This document shows, piece by piece, positions 27,872 to 41,700 of a stretch of DNA of 64,000 bases. Location of the stretch: assembly GCA_030141605.1 (NCBI GenBank), contig JAQGDQ010000205.1, positions 1-64,000 of the forward strand, read 5' to 3'. The position numbers and the translations under genes were made by a program. Source of the DNA: Tubiluchus corallicola. Its lineage: Eukaryota; Priapulida; Priapulimorpha; Priapulimorphida; Tubiluchidae. Under the pieces are notes generated by a model that was given only the letters and a program-made list of their open reading frames with translations, had not been told where the DNA came from and did not search any database. The stretch's first letter is position 1, and every line of letters begins with the position of its first letter.

Positions 27872-29691
27872 TATAGTCAATTCTGCTTTAACACATATTT
27901 CTCTTGGCTGCTGCATTGCTGTGATTATAAAGCAAGTGAAAAACGTTTATGTTTATACAAATGACTACATGTTTGTGCTTTAATTTTAATATTTGGTTGG
28001 GTTGTCCCATACACATAACCTTCTTTCAGTAGCATAATTGCTAGCTGGCATATATTTGAAAAACATTTTGTGTGCTCCAGTTGTAAAGTGAATATTGATT
28101 TTTGTGTTTTGCAATTAGCACTACTTTACCAGTATGTACTTGCACTATGATATTTACTTACATGCTAGTCATAGGTTCGTACCGGTGCATAGTAAATTGA
28201 CTTTGTACTTTAATATCTTAGTTATTTGCACAAGTGCACGTGACTGTTTATTCAGAAAGAGTTTATCGCTTTTCAAGTTCTTGACCAACAGCAGTTTTCA
28301 TGTGCCAGACTGTCACAAATGCTGCTAAAAATAATTATTGATTTCTGTACCTACTGTATTGACCTTTAGATGATTGTTGTCAATTAATAATGTCTGTCTT
28401 CACTGAGACAAAAGTTGTCACAGCGTAATTTTTTTCACTGAATGCTTCTCATAACTTTGTTTATAGCTGGCTTTGCATTGGTCTACGATATTCACAGACA
28501 AATTCACCATTGCTAATTCGGGAAAGTAGTAATTGGGTGTGCCAGTGCCTCCTTATGATGGGTATCCTGAGCATTTGAAAGTGCAGTCCATCTGCAAGCT
28601 GCCAACAATTAAAGTGCCATGCAATTTTCACATAATGATGAAAGATATCTGTATCAGGCATGAAATCATTGTTTACACTAGGAAAATTTGTAAGTAAGTT
28701 GCTGACTTGCTGTAGGTACAAATATTTCTATGATAAGCTTATATTCACAAAAAATCATTTATTTATACAATGTACAACAAACTTTAAAATATTCTTCACC
28801 AACAATAGAAAATTGATTATTAATGGTTTTATTTCAGCCAAATTGTACACCTTGAATAGCTCACGCTACAGTTATCATTTGTAAAAGTATAATCAATTTA
28901 CACTACATTTAATTTACAACTTTTTGACAAAACCAAAAATATAAACTATATTGTTACAAATGCATCATATTATAAAATGGAAATTCAGCAGTGAAAACTG
29001 CCATTTCGTTGAATTTTACTTAAACTTGTCATTACAATTGCATACATATTAGCGTCTTCATCACGCACTTCACTTCAGTAAAACCGATCATCACCTCATA
29101 AACCTTAAAATTATTATAAACAAGACACTTTATTCAACAAATTAGAATAACAATTTTCACATTATTTGACAAAATATAGCAGTGCAAGTTTATTTCTGTA
29201 ATGAACACCAGTAACACAGCACATATATATACACAGAAAATTTTCAGTTTCAAGTAGGAACTCGATTAATACCTGTGGCTAGACCATAAGAAGATTAAAC
29301 TAAAGTCATCACATTATCGCATTCAAGTTACGCATATCACTGCAGTTTTGCGTGCATTAATTATTTTAAGCATAGAAACAACCATGAATACTGTAAAATA
29401 TGCATGCTTGAAAGGACTGTTATCTAGAAATAAGCAAGAAACAGTATCCAATAGAGTCAACAAATTGGCAATAACATTCTCTGTAGTATTGCGATTATCA
29501 GTGTTTTCTCATTATAAATGTACAAATCTTTTTCTACCAAATGAAGGAGACAGAAAATTCAAAGAAAAAACTTAACCTAGACCGAAAAGAAATTAAGCAA
29601 AGAAAAAACTGACTTAACAATGTTTGCATCGTACAGGCAGGGAAATACTTCTGACAGGAATAAGCTGCCACTAACATGGTTGCCAGTTGGA

Positions 29692-32600
29692 CTACACAGT
29701 TTGATACCCCTGTCTAGCATTACGCTTGCGACCTATTAGGTATGCTACAAGTACGATGACCACAAGCGCTGCCAAAGCGCAACCGACTGCAATGGGAACG
29801 ATGTCGCTCGTCTTCTCGTCAGCCGCACAATCTTCAGCTGCTGAAAATGAATCTGTATCATTGGTTTTCCTGAATGGTTCCACATGGAGGTTCCAAGTAT
29901 GCATCGTAGCATTTCCCAAGGAAATCTTCTGTTCGGCCTTGCAAAGATACGATTTGTTTATACCTGCTGTAAACTCGGTTAGATTCGTACCATCTGCCGT
30001 GTCTGCATGACCGATACGGCTCTCGTCAATGCCAGGAAACTTGTCTTTATCGTACACAAAAGAAAGCAAAGCAGACTGCATTGTAAAGGTACCACTTTTG
30101 GTGTAATTGGGATCTCGGGTGAAAATCATGTTAATGCTCCACTTATCATAGAAGTCAATCTCGATGGAGTTGGTCGTATTTCCGCACGTGCCAAGTACAG
30201 TAGTTTCATTTATGTTTGGTATGTTGACCTCAGCATGCTTAACAGTAGTTTCATTTCCATCAGTAGCATTGTATGGAATTTCAAATCGTATTGCTGCATT
30301 TAGAAGAAGACATGCCACATTATCATCTCCCACAACATAATGGTTTTCTTCCGGTTGTGGCAGAGAAGTGGGTGCAGGAGTAGTTGGTACTGGAGTAGTT
30401 ACATCGCCCGGGCAGACTGTCGCATCGCTGAATTTACCATTTTTAACATTGAAAGCTTGTATTTGTGTAGAAGTAAATGAAAACTTAACATCAGAAGCAG
30501 TCCACGTTACGGCAGACTGACAAGAGTAGGACTTATCAGATGGAGATAATGCTACACCAACTTCACCATTAGCATCCCCGGATCCATTCTCTGCATGTCC
30601 AGGAAAGCGATCGTCATCCAGTTGATATAAGAATGAAATACTGTCTAGAACCTGTTTGTAATCAACCTCAGTAAATGTGATATTAAGCTCGTACTTACCA
30701 TCGAAAAACGATAACCACAACTGTGATTCATTACCAACTGCACATCGCCCACTAGCATCCACGTCTTCAGGTAAATAGAAAACAGCGTTCTCTGTCTTGT
30801 TTTCAGTGGTTTCATATGGAATTGTAAACTCCAGTACCATGCTAGCTAAAAGACAGGTAGTGTTGTCTTCACCAGTAATGTTAAAAGTTTGTACTTTTGG
30901 TGGTGCTTCAGTAGTTGATTGTGTGGGCACAGCACTAGATGTTGTTGCTGCACTTGTAGACGAAGGAGAAGAAGTAATATCTGCAGTCGTCAAAGTAGTA
31001 GCATTTGTAGTTTCAGTTTCGATTTCTTCAGCGAAACATAAAAGTAAACCTACAAAAACAAAAAGCAAATGAAGTTTCACAAATTGTGCTTGATGTAACA
31101 TACAACCAGGGTGCTTGTTATGATGCTAGTAGGGATACTACCTTTCGATAAGCCCAATATACACGCTAATTTACCTTAGAATCTTTGTTTATAGCATTTT
31201 TGTTATATTTCTGTTTTCGGTAAAAAAATTATGAGTCGCATTACCAACGCACTTGCCTTTTAGTCTGGTGCCTGACTACAAATGCAAAATAATTATTTCA
31301 ACAAAAAATGCAGTCTTGACTGTTTCATAGAAACACTTACTGCCGCTAATCACAAAAATAGTGTTGGCAATTATCCAAAGACTATCCAATTATCCGTCAA
31401 CTTATAGCACTGATTCCCCTTGACCTTTGACTAGAAAGTAGAGGCATTTAGTGGGTTACCAACTCGCTCAATTTTTCAGTTTGGAACTATTTGAAGTGCT
31501 TTCACTGTTGTGTATTAGAGGTGTCGCGTATTATTTTTTAATGTGCCTGAAAATGCCCAGTTTAAATGCACTCCCCAAATAAAGAATCTAATTGCAATAG
31601 CTGTCTTCATCGTTCACATCTGCAGCACAACTGGATCAACATTCTGATTACAAGTGGAGCAGAGGCTGAATGTACCAAAAGTACGAATACTTGGGAAATT
31701 ATCAAAAGTTGGGATATTATCACGCATGTACATATTTTGAGTCCTGGTATCATAAACAGTAAATTTATAAAATCAGAGACACTGTAGATATCAGGAAGCC
31801 TGTAGATTTTCAGAAAAGGAACAAATGCTACTGCTACAGACACCACCACAGACTATGGATTACTGCCATATCCCCATCAGTTTTACAATCAAAACTATCA
31901 TTGTCACCACCATAGCTGCTGACACTTCATAATCTCCACTGCTGCCACCACAGCTAATGTTCACCTAATCAATCACAAGCACCACAATTTTCGTCAACAC
32001 CATCTTCATCACATGTTTAAAAAGTAGTTTTACTTTGTGTGTTATAATTCAAAACCTCTTACAAATATAGGGGGCAAAACAGAAGTGACAACACAGTCAT
32101 CATCATCATCATACGCCCGTCACGTCTATTGTAGACATTGGGCAGGCAGAATTCTAAAATAAAAGAAATCTGCCTTCAGACAGGTAAACGCAGCAGTAAT
32201 CCAGCAAAAAAAATAGACACTGCTACGCCAGTGGCTTGTCAGCACAACTTCCGTTAAAAGACTGCAGAACACATTCAGCAGTAACAGCAATCTTGTCTGC
32301 AAGTTTTGTCCATGTTTTCAGCTATAGGTATTTTGTGGCCCACACATTAATTTTATGGCAACAGGGAACAGTATTACTGTTTCTTTTTTTAGTAGTCTGA
32401 TTCATTAAGCATGCATGGGGAGTGACACTGCTCAAAGACGTTTCTACAGAAAATCAAGTGGCCTGAGAGAATATCCAATGATGATCTGTATGACACGGTG
32501 AAGAACAATCCTTGAAGTAAACAAATCCAAGTAAGGAGACTGCATTGAATTGGGCATACACTAAGACTATGGTGACTACCTCAAGAATCTCATCTTCCTA

Positions 32601-33989
32601 TAGGATTATGCAAATTCTTGGAACAACAAAAAGCCGAGAGGGTGTCAGCTACTGACGTATATAGATATACTGCAAAAAGATTTAGTAAATACAACTCTAG
32701 ATTTGAGGGATGGATGCATCGTAGATGGTGGCAACAGATGCATGGCTTCAAAAGGTGAAGCATGTCATGTTTTAGAACGTAAAGGCACCAAGACGAAACA
32801 GCGAGTGCAAAATATCAATACTACTAGCATATGTGTCAATTAATTTGCTGTTCAGTACAGTTGCATCATGCAGATCAGCCACAATAGCATTTTCATGACT
32901 GGAAATTCTCAATATTAAAGACATGGTTAAAAACAAATATTTTCGTCAAAGCAAGGACAGCAGAGCGACACTTCAACAGGTCAAAATCTCTTCAATTAGC
33001 TTCTCTGTCTATGCCAAGAATGTGACAGATTTCACTCAACATCATTTGAAAAGTATTCAAGACAAGACAAGTTCAAAAAAGGTTTTGTAATTGTATTTCA
33101 AGGTTGAAAGGTTTGAAAACTCACGATGAGTCTACAACAGCAGAACAGACATAAAACACCATGAAAGCTCTCAGCCATTTTTTCACAGCATTGCGAGAAA
33201 GGGGAGTCTCCCACTTAGTGGGCTAGTTTCACATCAGTTATGCAATTTAAAAGCAAGTTTTAATTTTCATAAGTGCTTTATAAAATTGATTATTGTCACT
33301 TAACAATAGTTACTGCTCCGTGCTTGAAGCATCCAACCCACCTTACATAACCGGTGCAAAGAAAACAATGCGTAGTGTGTCATTTGCTCACAGCCTCAGT
33401 GTCAAGCGTTCACAGACAGACGTGGATGAATTTTCAATATTCTGCACAGTATTTTGCAAAAGCAATCAAGTGGAATTTGATTCTACCATTGTTAAATGAC
33501 TCGCGATGCCCAACAAAGTGCAAGTTATTAAATTAGCCAGCACCTTATTCATAGTGAAACAGTATTTTGACCATGTAATTCCACTTGAAAGTATAATAGC
33601 AAAGAAGCGATCATATTTTTATGCAAGGACGTAATACCTATGCACTATGGAGTCATATAAAGCCACGAAAGGCAACCGAAGCTTATATCATTATTAATTA
33701 TTATTATGTAATACCCACGTGTACAGAAAAGTGACATCTTCACTGTACTTATCACGTAATTCGTCTCGCGCAACCAAAAATGGCGATTGTAAAATGTGTA
33801 AATTTGAACAACTTAAAGACAAAAGACAAGTGTGTTTTACAGTTAGCAGCTAGTAAAATAAAGGTAATATTAGTATTTCTTGAAAAATTTTACACTGTAG
33901 AAACCTACATAGTGAAGGTTTAGTTCGACTTTAATACACTTACCAAATGCAAATAAAACCAAACAGAACAAGGGTCTTCTGTACTTCAT
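29692..33989 (-). CDS. LAMP1: Lysosome-associated membrane glycoprotein (LAMP), complete, 2 coding exons
   Basis: Type I glycoprotein of the lysosomal/late-endosomal limiting membrane. Coding exon 1 is 33944-33989 (ATG at 33989, donor GTAAGT), exon 2 is 31049-29692; they join in phase 1 to 467 residues. The start MKYRRPLFCLVLFAF, completed by GLLLCFA from exon 2, is a signal peptide. A Thr/Ser/Ala-rich stretch follows, then two luminal LAMP domains of about 160-180 residues, each with four cysteines (TTCLLA, GRCAVG, SYSCQ, ATVCPG; then VACLLL, GTCGN, SYLCK, EDCAAD), separated by a Pro/Thr hinge. Many NxT/S sites are present. A transmembrane helix (IVPIAVGCALAALVVIVLVA) and the tail RKRNARQGYQTV end the protein; GYxx-hydrophobic at the C terminus is the AP-3/AP-1 lysosomal sorting signal. 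An alternative ATG at 31101 would keep exon 2 open but reads through a good acceptor (TTTTTGTAG). The symbol marks the LAMP1/2 family, not strict orthology. Confidence 0.88.
31050..33943 (-). other. LAMP intron 1 with LINE relic
   Basis: A 2.9-kb intron between the signal-peptide exon and the main exon. Vertebrate LAMP genes also interrupt the coding region close to the end of the signal peptide. Besides the LINE relic at about 32450-32770 it holds a CAT-rich run at 32097-32113 and an isolated plus-strand ATG frame at 33780-33863; no other gene is supported. Confidence 0.7.
32450..32770 (+). mobile_element. Non-LTR retrotransposon (LINE) relic, C-terminal part
   Basis: Translated pieces in changing frames recall the end of RTE/CR1-type LINE proteins: KWPERISNDDLYDTVKNNP (compare the W..TISN.ELY pattern), then DYANSWNNKKPRGCQLLTYI and LQKDLVNTTLDLRDG (compare AL.W.P.GKR..GRP..TW...L..DL). 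Frameshifts and stops interrupt it, so it is dead. It sits inside the LAMP intron in the opposite orientation to the gene. Confidence 0.5.
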
Positions 33990-35980
33990 TTCGCAAACTA
34001 AATAACGCGTAAGCTCTCAACAATAAATGAACTAAAATCGGTATTTCCAATACGCAGCGAATTATTATGAAGTGAAGAGAGAAAATGACGCCCGTGAGAA
34101 ATTTGCACGTGATAGCAAAAGTGGGAACCACGGGCACGAAGTGTGCACCTACGCAAAACACGATTCAGCTCACTTTGTTTCCTATAACAAGTAATCTGCA
34201 CTATGGTAATACCAAAATTTAGTAAGTTATAAGTAAATTGTAACAACGCCTTCAGACTAACGAGTTTTTTCACCAAGTAAACGTGTTCAGACTAAAGAGC
34301 AAAACATGCTGTGAGTTACTTTCCAACAGTAAGCGTCAATTGACACTCGATCACTATTTCTTTATTCACTGCGAGAAATGTTGAGACAGAATACTCGCTA
34401 GTCTGAATGGCGCCCTAATAAACTAAATGATTATTTACCCCACACAATTCTTTCTCAGACTTCGCTGATGATTGGCTGCATAGTAATATAGGCAGTAGGC
34501 AAGTCGAGTGGTCCAAAGAAATATTATTTATTGAAAGCCCCAATCTGAGATTATGAATCATTCTGTTCTATAATGCTGCGCAAACCACTAACGCCCAATT
34601 GTCGTCCGTTTAGGCAAATCGCCATTGTGTGTTTGAAAGTAAGCATCTTGTCGACTATAAATGCTGTATAAAAATATCCACTACTACTAGTACTAGTAGT
34701 AATTTAAATAGCAAATTGTACATCTGATCTGTTATATCTTTTCATATTTGTACGGTGCTTATATTTGTATAGAAAATAGGAATTTTCATTTTTTATCAAA
34801 GTATCAATTGACATAAATGTTAGCTAGAGCATGCAGTGCCCTTTCAAATTAATTGCTTCAATTGTGTTCTTGTATATAAATAATATTCATGCTTCTTTCT
34901 TGTTGTGTTTGACATTTGTTGCTACTAGTCTATATTAATTTCTTTTAATTAAACTGCTCATGTAACATGAGTGTACATGGTGTGTTCGAAAATGACATTA
35001 ATAATTATCCATAAAATTATGTCCAGCGCGGTGCACAATACACGTTTGAATGGCTAGTATGTAGAAGTCACAATATCAATAAAATTTGTCATGTATGTAC
35101 TGTTAGAAAAAGTGAACGATTTATCCTTTGTTTAACTGAATAATTTTTTATTGGCTGTTTTAACTGAGAAAAAATAAAAACCACAAATCCTAATTGCAAG
35201 TTTTTACTATCCTTATGCAATGTTTCATAAAAATGCAGAACCTGTGACATTACTGTTTCAACGAGAATAATTGTTATTCATAAATTTTTATGCTGGCTGC
35301 TAAAAGGAGAAGCCATGCAAACTGTTAAATGATTGCATAAGAGCACCTGCATTTCTTCTTCATTAGTAACACTTACTTACTGACAATGTGTGACTGCACA
35401 TTGCACACTATTATTTCAGTTCAACATCATTTCAGTGTAATACACAAGGTCGGCAAATTTTAAGCTTACTAAGAATTAAATTTTGAGTTTACCACTGTGG
35501 GCTCACAGATGAGCTCTTGAGCATGTGCGCTACATCACAATTGAACAACATCTGAACTGAAAGTCTGAGAGGTACATCAGTGCTTGTCTTTTGTGTGATG
35601 CATTTTTAAGATGCAGGCGCTAATGCACAACTGTAACAAATGACGAAATGTAGGTAATGGCGAAGAACTAGCCACGGGAATGCAAAATTAAGTTTCTGTA
35701 GTAATAATCATTTCACGTAAATTATTTTTGAAAAAAAAATCATGTTTCTTTTTAATATTTTCTGGGTTAGATTATTTTGAGCAATAGTTGAAGATTAGGT
35801 CCGGTATTCCTTTGAATTCGATTTCGTAAAAATTGCGTTCCTGGATCGGTTTTGGTCAATGCCTAACTTGAAAAGATAACTTGCAGTTCGTTAACAAGTT
35901 CGGAAATTGAGATGAGGGAAACATGGATGCGTCCTTGCCGTTGTCACTTACGCTAAATTTATCTTGATACCGGCAGATAG
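33990..35980. other. Divergent intergenic region between LAMP and SLC27A
   Basis: LAMP (minus) and SLC27A (plus) are transcribed away from this 2-kb stretch, so it should carry both promoters. Apart from the CACGTG at 34106-34111 and AT-rich runs I see no defined element. Short frames here have no support. Confidence 0.6.
34106..34111 (-). promoter_or_regulatory. CLEAR-like E-box upstream of LAMP
   Basis: CACGTG lies 117-122 nt upstream of the LAMP ATG; on the gene strand it reads ATCACGTGC, sharing the core TCACGTG with the CLEAR element (GTCACGTGAC) bound by TFEB/TFE3 in lysosomal gene promoters. A second CACGTG is at 33716-33721 inside intron 1. Function is inferred from position and family only. 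Confidence 0.35.
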
Positions 35981-38730
35981 GTGGATGGGACGCCACACAT
36001 GAAGTCAAAGTCTGTTTTGTTTAGATTCGGCAAACTGTTAAGTAGAAACATCCGTGGGTTATACAGAATGCGTAAAATGCTGTTAAAAGTTGCACTTTAT
36101 GGGTTGTTATTGTTAACTTTGTACGTGTATTTTAAATTGTCTTTTGTATTGACTTTGCTGACTTGTCTAGCAATTTATGTTGCTACCGGAGGATGGAAAT
36201 TTTTGCTGATTTCGTTAGTTACTTTTCCAAGAGATTTAATGTAAGTATAACTCATGTTTCTTTGCAAACCGCTTCGCAAGGTGTGACAAGCTGTAGAAAA
36301 AATTCTTTTTGTATAATGTCGTTGTGTTCCTTGAATTTTCTCTTGTGTTTCAGTCTCAATACTAGATACTCGGTGTCGCTTTCAGCTTCGCGGAAAATTT
36401 ATTAGTACTTCTGTTTTAAATTTAACGTTTGTAAAGATTCAAGGCGTTTTTATACTCAGACTTACATATTACTCACAAGGCCTGTACCACACGGAGTTGG
36501 AAATGATCCATAAGGCATATGCCATGAAAAAAAAAGCTGCTTCATAAAAATGAATGTATATTCTGACAATGAGCCCTATCACACAGATAATCTGTTGCTT
36601 TGACGTCTGCCACTTACATTGAGCTGCATATTATAAGCCATCACCCATAATTAGTCATTTGCTCCTTGCAAGCTATTTTAGGTGATTCATAAAATGCTTT
36701 ATTATGAAATGAATTCAAAATAACCATCAATGTATATATATATATGATGTAAACATTCTGTGATTTTTAGAATTCCATCAATGAAGTGGGCAACTATAAA
36801 GTTAATTGTTCCATCTGTTTGTCTATCAACTTTTTTGGGCTCTGCAATATTATCTCAACTCCTCAGCGAAGTAGGCAACTATAGAGTTAATCATTCAGAC
36901 TGTCTGTCCGTCAACTTTTTTGCACCCTGGAATATTGCCACAACTCCTCAATGAAGTGTGCAACTATAGAATTGCCGTTTCCGGATACCAGTCTGTCCAC
37001 CTGTTGCCGCTTTTTTTCTCAGCCCTGAAGTAATGTGGGAAGTTAATACCTTGCACAGAGACGCGCCATCATTCAAGCTTGGAGCCTATTCAATTTTGGA
37101 TCAGTCACTATCGACTTTTTTGAAGCTCTGGGTTTAATAAGTTAACAATTATACGATTATAGTATGATATGCTCACTGCTATAATAGGCCTACGCATGGT
37201 ACTATAATAAGCCTATACATGGTACTGCAACTACAGAACTGTTGGTTCTTTCTGTCTGTTCATCTGTTGCCACACTTTCTCAGCCTGGAGTAATATTGGA
37301 AGTTGATACCTCATGGGGCATCGTTCAAGCTGTGCAAGCTGTTCACAATGTGCCATGTATTATGGCACCAATGTTATGGTTATACCTGTTTAAATAGACT
37401 AATATTAATACCTAATGAATTTACAATTATCAGTGCTGACATGGTTGGACCATCGCCAGAGGGTAAATTAATCTTTGGTATTACTATTGCCAAATTTTTG
37501 CTCTCAGCATCAGTTTGGCCACACTTCAGCTATTTAATTCTGGACCAATTTATCAAATATTATGATAAAAAACAAATTTTTTTACAGATTGTTTCTGAAA
37601 TTTCCTGAAACTGGAGCAAAATTACAGAATAATAAAATTCAGTCATAACCACAGTAACTTTTTCCATTTTTGTGCATCTGTAGGTGTGAGCAGCATATCT
37701 CAAAAGGAATTAATGAAATTCACCAAAATTTGACATATGGTTTCTTCTTAACGCTAAGTCTTGCTCAAAACATTTTGTTTTTTTTTTAAGTTGAAAAGGC
37801 GAGTTACGTATTCAATGTACAGAGCACAAATTGTGCAGTACACATGAATTAACACTGATTATTCAGGGACCAGGTTGCCAATAAGTAGAGTACTAATTAT
37901 TAAGTGAAGTAGAAGTCAAGCATGCAAAGTTCAGACTATTTAGTGTCAGTTAGTGATTGCAAATTTGAGCTATAATATTTAGAAAATAAACAAAATTTTC
38001 TAGTAACTTTTGGTGATTTTGGCATAATATATACATGTCGTCCAAATTGCTAGCAGGAAATTCGCACAAATAGTGAGAAACAACTTGTCTGATTTAACCA
38101 AGTTTTGGAATTTGACAGATTTATGGTACATTAATAGCCTTGTACATAACTTGCAACTGTTTCTTATTGACATAACCAGTTTATATAAATATTCACCTAA
38201 ATGTGTCAGCTTAGATAAATATTAACCATAATGTGTGATAATATGTCAGCTTGGAATCAACTCTCATTAAAAGTTTGTGAAAAGCTAAACTGATTTAACC
38301 GATGCTAGGTCAGTTTTTTCAACCAGGGGGCACAATTACCCCCCTTAGTGAGGCTCCACACCTGTTATTAAAAGTCAATTCTGATTGAATCAAATCTAAT
38401 ACTTATGAATTTGAATTGAAACAAATTTTAAAATTTCAAATTGAATCGATCTGATTTGTAACTCAAATCAAAATTTACGTGAAATCATTTTTATGTTGGA
38501 AGATTCAATGTTGGGAATTAAATGCTAACAAAATAAATTTCAATAAAATTTGTTATTTTTCATTTAAAAAAAACTTGGTATTTGTAACTGCCCTGAATTT
38601 GCAGAGAATGTCATAATAAATGTTCCTGTTGGTAAAAGCAACATAAAATTCTAGAATTCACCTTTAACATAGTAAATACTAAATAACACTATAAAACTAG
38701 GGTTAATGTGCTTATTTTATATATTGATAC

Positions 38731-38764
<34 letters not shown>

Positions 38765-41700
38765 TTATATAATTATTTGAATGCAATCTGCTAATCTGCT
38801 GTAACCTGAGCACTAGTACTAAAGTCAAGCCAAAATAGATAATTAAATTTCAACATACATTCGCATGATTTGTTAACAGGACTACTATCATGCTAAGCTA
38901 AGATAAGATAAACATTTATTTTTTGTTGATTTTACGAATACATAAATACAAATTGCAAGAATTTATGTCACCGACGTCATGGAAACAATCAAACTACTGG
39001 AGAGGTTTGGTTTTCAAGGCTGGAATTGCATGTGATCACAAACTGTTAGACTCACATTGTTAAAATACTGATCTTTCTAGTAGCAACAATTCTGCAAATT
39101 GTACATAATTATCCCCAACAGCACATCACCATCATCAGTTTTCGTCATGCAACATAGCACCACTCATAATTTGATGCCATCATCCCCAATCTGCTGCCAC
39201 ATGCCAAGTATTAATGTCATTTAAGTCAAGTGAAGTATGTAATAAGTCTTTTTTCAGAACATCCCATATGTGATCTGCTGTCCTCCTCGAGGTTTCTTCC
39301 CAGGTATTAGTGCTTGATGTAATGCTGTAGTAAGTGGAAAATCCTGTGGCAGTCTAATGACATGTCCAATCCATCTAGGCCAGTGCTGTTGTCTGATCTC
39401 ACTCCATTCCTTCTTCTTTGTTAAATCATACTGCACAATCAGACTATTGAATGTCAGAGGTTAATAATTTTGAAAGCATTTCTGTTTAAGTTTTAAAATC
39501 CATCATTTTTCATTGCTAATACCAGTAAATTTGTAAATAAGTAAATCTAGAAAACACTTATGCAACCGCCAAATCTCGGGATGGAGATGATATTCTGAAT
39601 ACTGCGAAAAAGGAACATATGATGAAAATGGTGCGTGGGGCAAAAAAGTTGACAACCGCTGTGCTTAGTTCATTGTTGATCTTGGTATTCAAATCTTTGT
39701 TGTCTAATTTTGGTGTGTTGCTTTAAACTGATACAGCACTGATACATTTCTGTGTTCTGATATTCTCTCATATTCTTCCTTACTGTGAGGCTGCAGTGGC
39801 TTTGGCTTTTATTTCCTGCTGTGTAAGCATCATGTCATACAATTAAATTTCTCAATGCAAATATGTTGTTCATAAAATAAAAATGCCCTTGTAAAGTAGA
39901 TGACAATTCCAGAATAGTGTACTTCAGGTAAAACTGAGTGTGCGTCATTCACATTCACATAACACTAGCTTGCAGGGAAAGCAACAAAACAAAACATGGT
40001 GAAAGCTCAGAGACTGTATTATTAAATCACGTAAAATGATCAATTGCAGTGCTTAAAGTGTGCCGGATCTGTTTTTGAATTAAGACATAAATTTTGTATC
40101 CTTCATGTTGGAAAACAGTTTGAAAAACTGTCTACTGAACTGAGTTTTTTCGACCATTAATGGCCTCAAATGCCTAAAATCGTGGAAATGCATTGATTTT
40201 CCCCCCAGAGACCTGGGAACCTTTTTCTAAACAAATAGACTTTAGTTACTAATCATTTATCCTTTATTTTGTAGTTTAAATATTTAATATTTTAAAGTAA
40301 GTTTACCTTTCACAAAAGACAAAATCATCTAGAGGTTAATGTGATAAGACTTATACTTTTGTTCCGACTTTTATTTGCACTCTTTAGGGCTTTGCGGGGT
40401 TTACTGGCAACGGAATTTTTTGTTTGGAGACACATGAAAAACCGCAGCAGTATCAGCGAAATCTGGAAGAAAACTTGGTGCAAACATCCGTCCAAGATTG
40501 CATGTTATTATCAAGATGATGTATGGACATTTAAACAGGTAAAATCCTTAAGACTTTGTGTGAAGGATATTAAACATGAATATTCGAAATAGTTTTAAAT
40601 GTAATTGAATCATTTGAAGTTTCATTTAGAATGGTAATCGTATAAAACATGATTTTTACACTAAAGTATTTTGCCACATTTTGTTATACATGTACAATGT
40701 TGTATGTGTCAATTTTTACTAATAATAAACATTTGGCTCTGAGATCAGGGTGATTTTGCCACTTTGTCAGTGTTATAGCAGAAATGGCAACTATCTAATT
40801 TAGCAGCTTCGAAGGAACTGTGTATGATGGAAATAGTTAGTGTGTTTAGTGGCCCAAATTAAGCAAAGGTGAACCTAGTCACTAAATGGATGGATGCTGC
40901 TTGTAGTGAATTCCTTTGCCAAAAACACTTGTATACCTCCGGGAGAGGATGCATTCACACATGGCCATTAGGGGTGAGCATCAAACTTTTGAGTTTCTTC
41001 TCACGTGTATGGTAGGTGGGTGGATGGGTGATTGCGTGCATGCGTGTGAGGGTGTGTGTGCATGTGTATGCAGCCATGTGTGAGGATGTGCGCATGTGCA
41101 TGCGTGCGAGCGTGAACTATTGCGTATCTAGTTATTGATATTATATTATTTGTTTAGATGGAAGATTATATGAATAAAGTTGCCAACTATTTCCTAGCTG
41201 AGGGTTACAAGCCTGGAGATGTTGTGGCGCTTTATATGGAGTCACGTCCACAATTTATATGCATGTGGCTTGGTATGCAAGTGTGTCTATTAGCTCGGTA
41301 ACCTAAAATGTTTCTGTAGCTTTCAGTTGTTTATGGCTAACGTCTCTTAGACTAAGATTTATAATTGGTGTTCTTTTCACATTTAAATTTTTTCAAGGTT
41401 TGTCTTTATTAAGTACTTTCCAGATTTCTCATCTGCTGCTGTATGCAAAACTGCTGTAGAACAATGTTATTGAGGGGTACTTCCTCTTCTGTGGGATCTA
41501 ATAACCTGGTTGTTCTTTTTGGTCTTGTTTCTTTTATACGTTGCTTATGTAAAAATAAAATTATATTTGACCTAGAAAAACTTTTGATAAATTTTAAAGG
41601 AAAACCGGGCGATTGTGTAAAAATTAGTTCAGAATAAAGAATGCTCTAAACTATTGAAAACTACATAGCTTTTTTTAAATCAGAACTTAGATTAAATACC

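Larger units (their letters stand above)
26653..29691. other. KIFAP3-LAMP convergent intergenic region
   Basis: KIFAP3 (plus) and LAMP (minus) converge here. The first 650 bases are the likely KIFAP3 3' UTR, containing a hAT-like element and ending at a poly(A) signal near 27294. A pogo-type MITE follows (27399-27871). From 27900 to 29691 I see no gene; possible LAMP poly(A) signals are at 29189-29194 and 29129-29134 (minus strand AATAAA). Confidence 0.65.

Noticed and set aside
27620-27916. 98-codon minus-strand open frame
   Set aside because: It lies mostly inside the pogo-type MITE, runs through its inverted repeat and has no transposase motif.
31050-31101. LAMP as a single-exon (retro)gene starting at 31101
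   Set aside because: An acceptor interrupts the apparent signal peptide and a phase-compatible signal-peptide exon exists at 33944-33989.
33780-33863. Plus-strand ATG frame MAIVKCVNLNNLKTKDK.. ending at a GTAATA donor inside LAMP intron 1
   Set aside because: Start context and donor are fair, but no partner exon or family resemblance was found.
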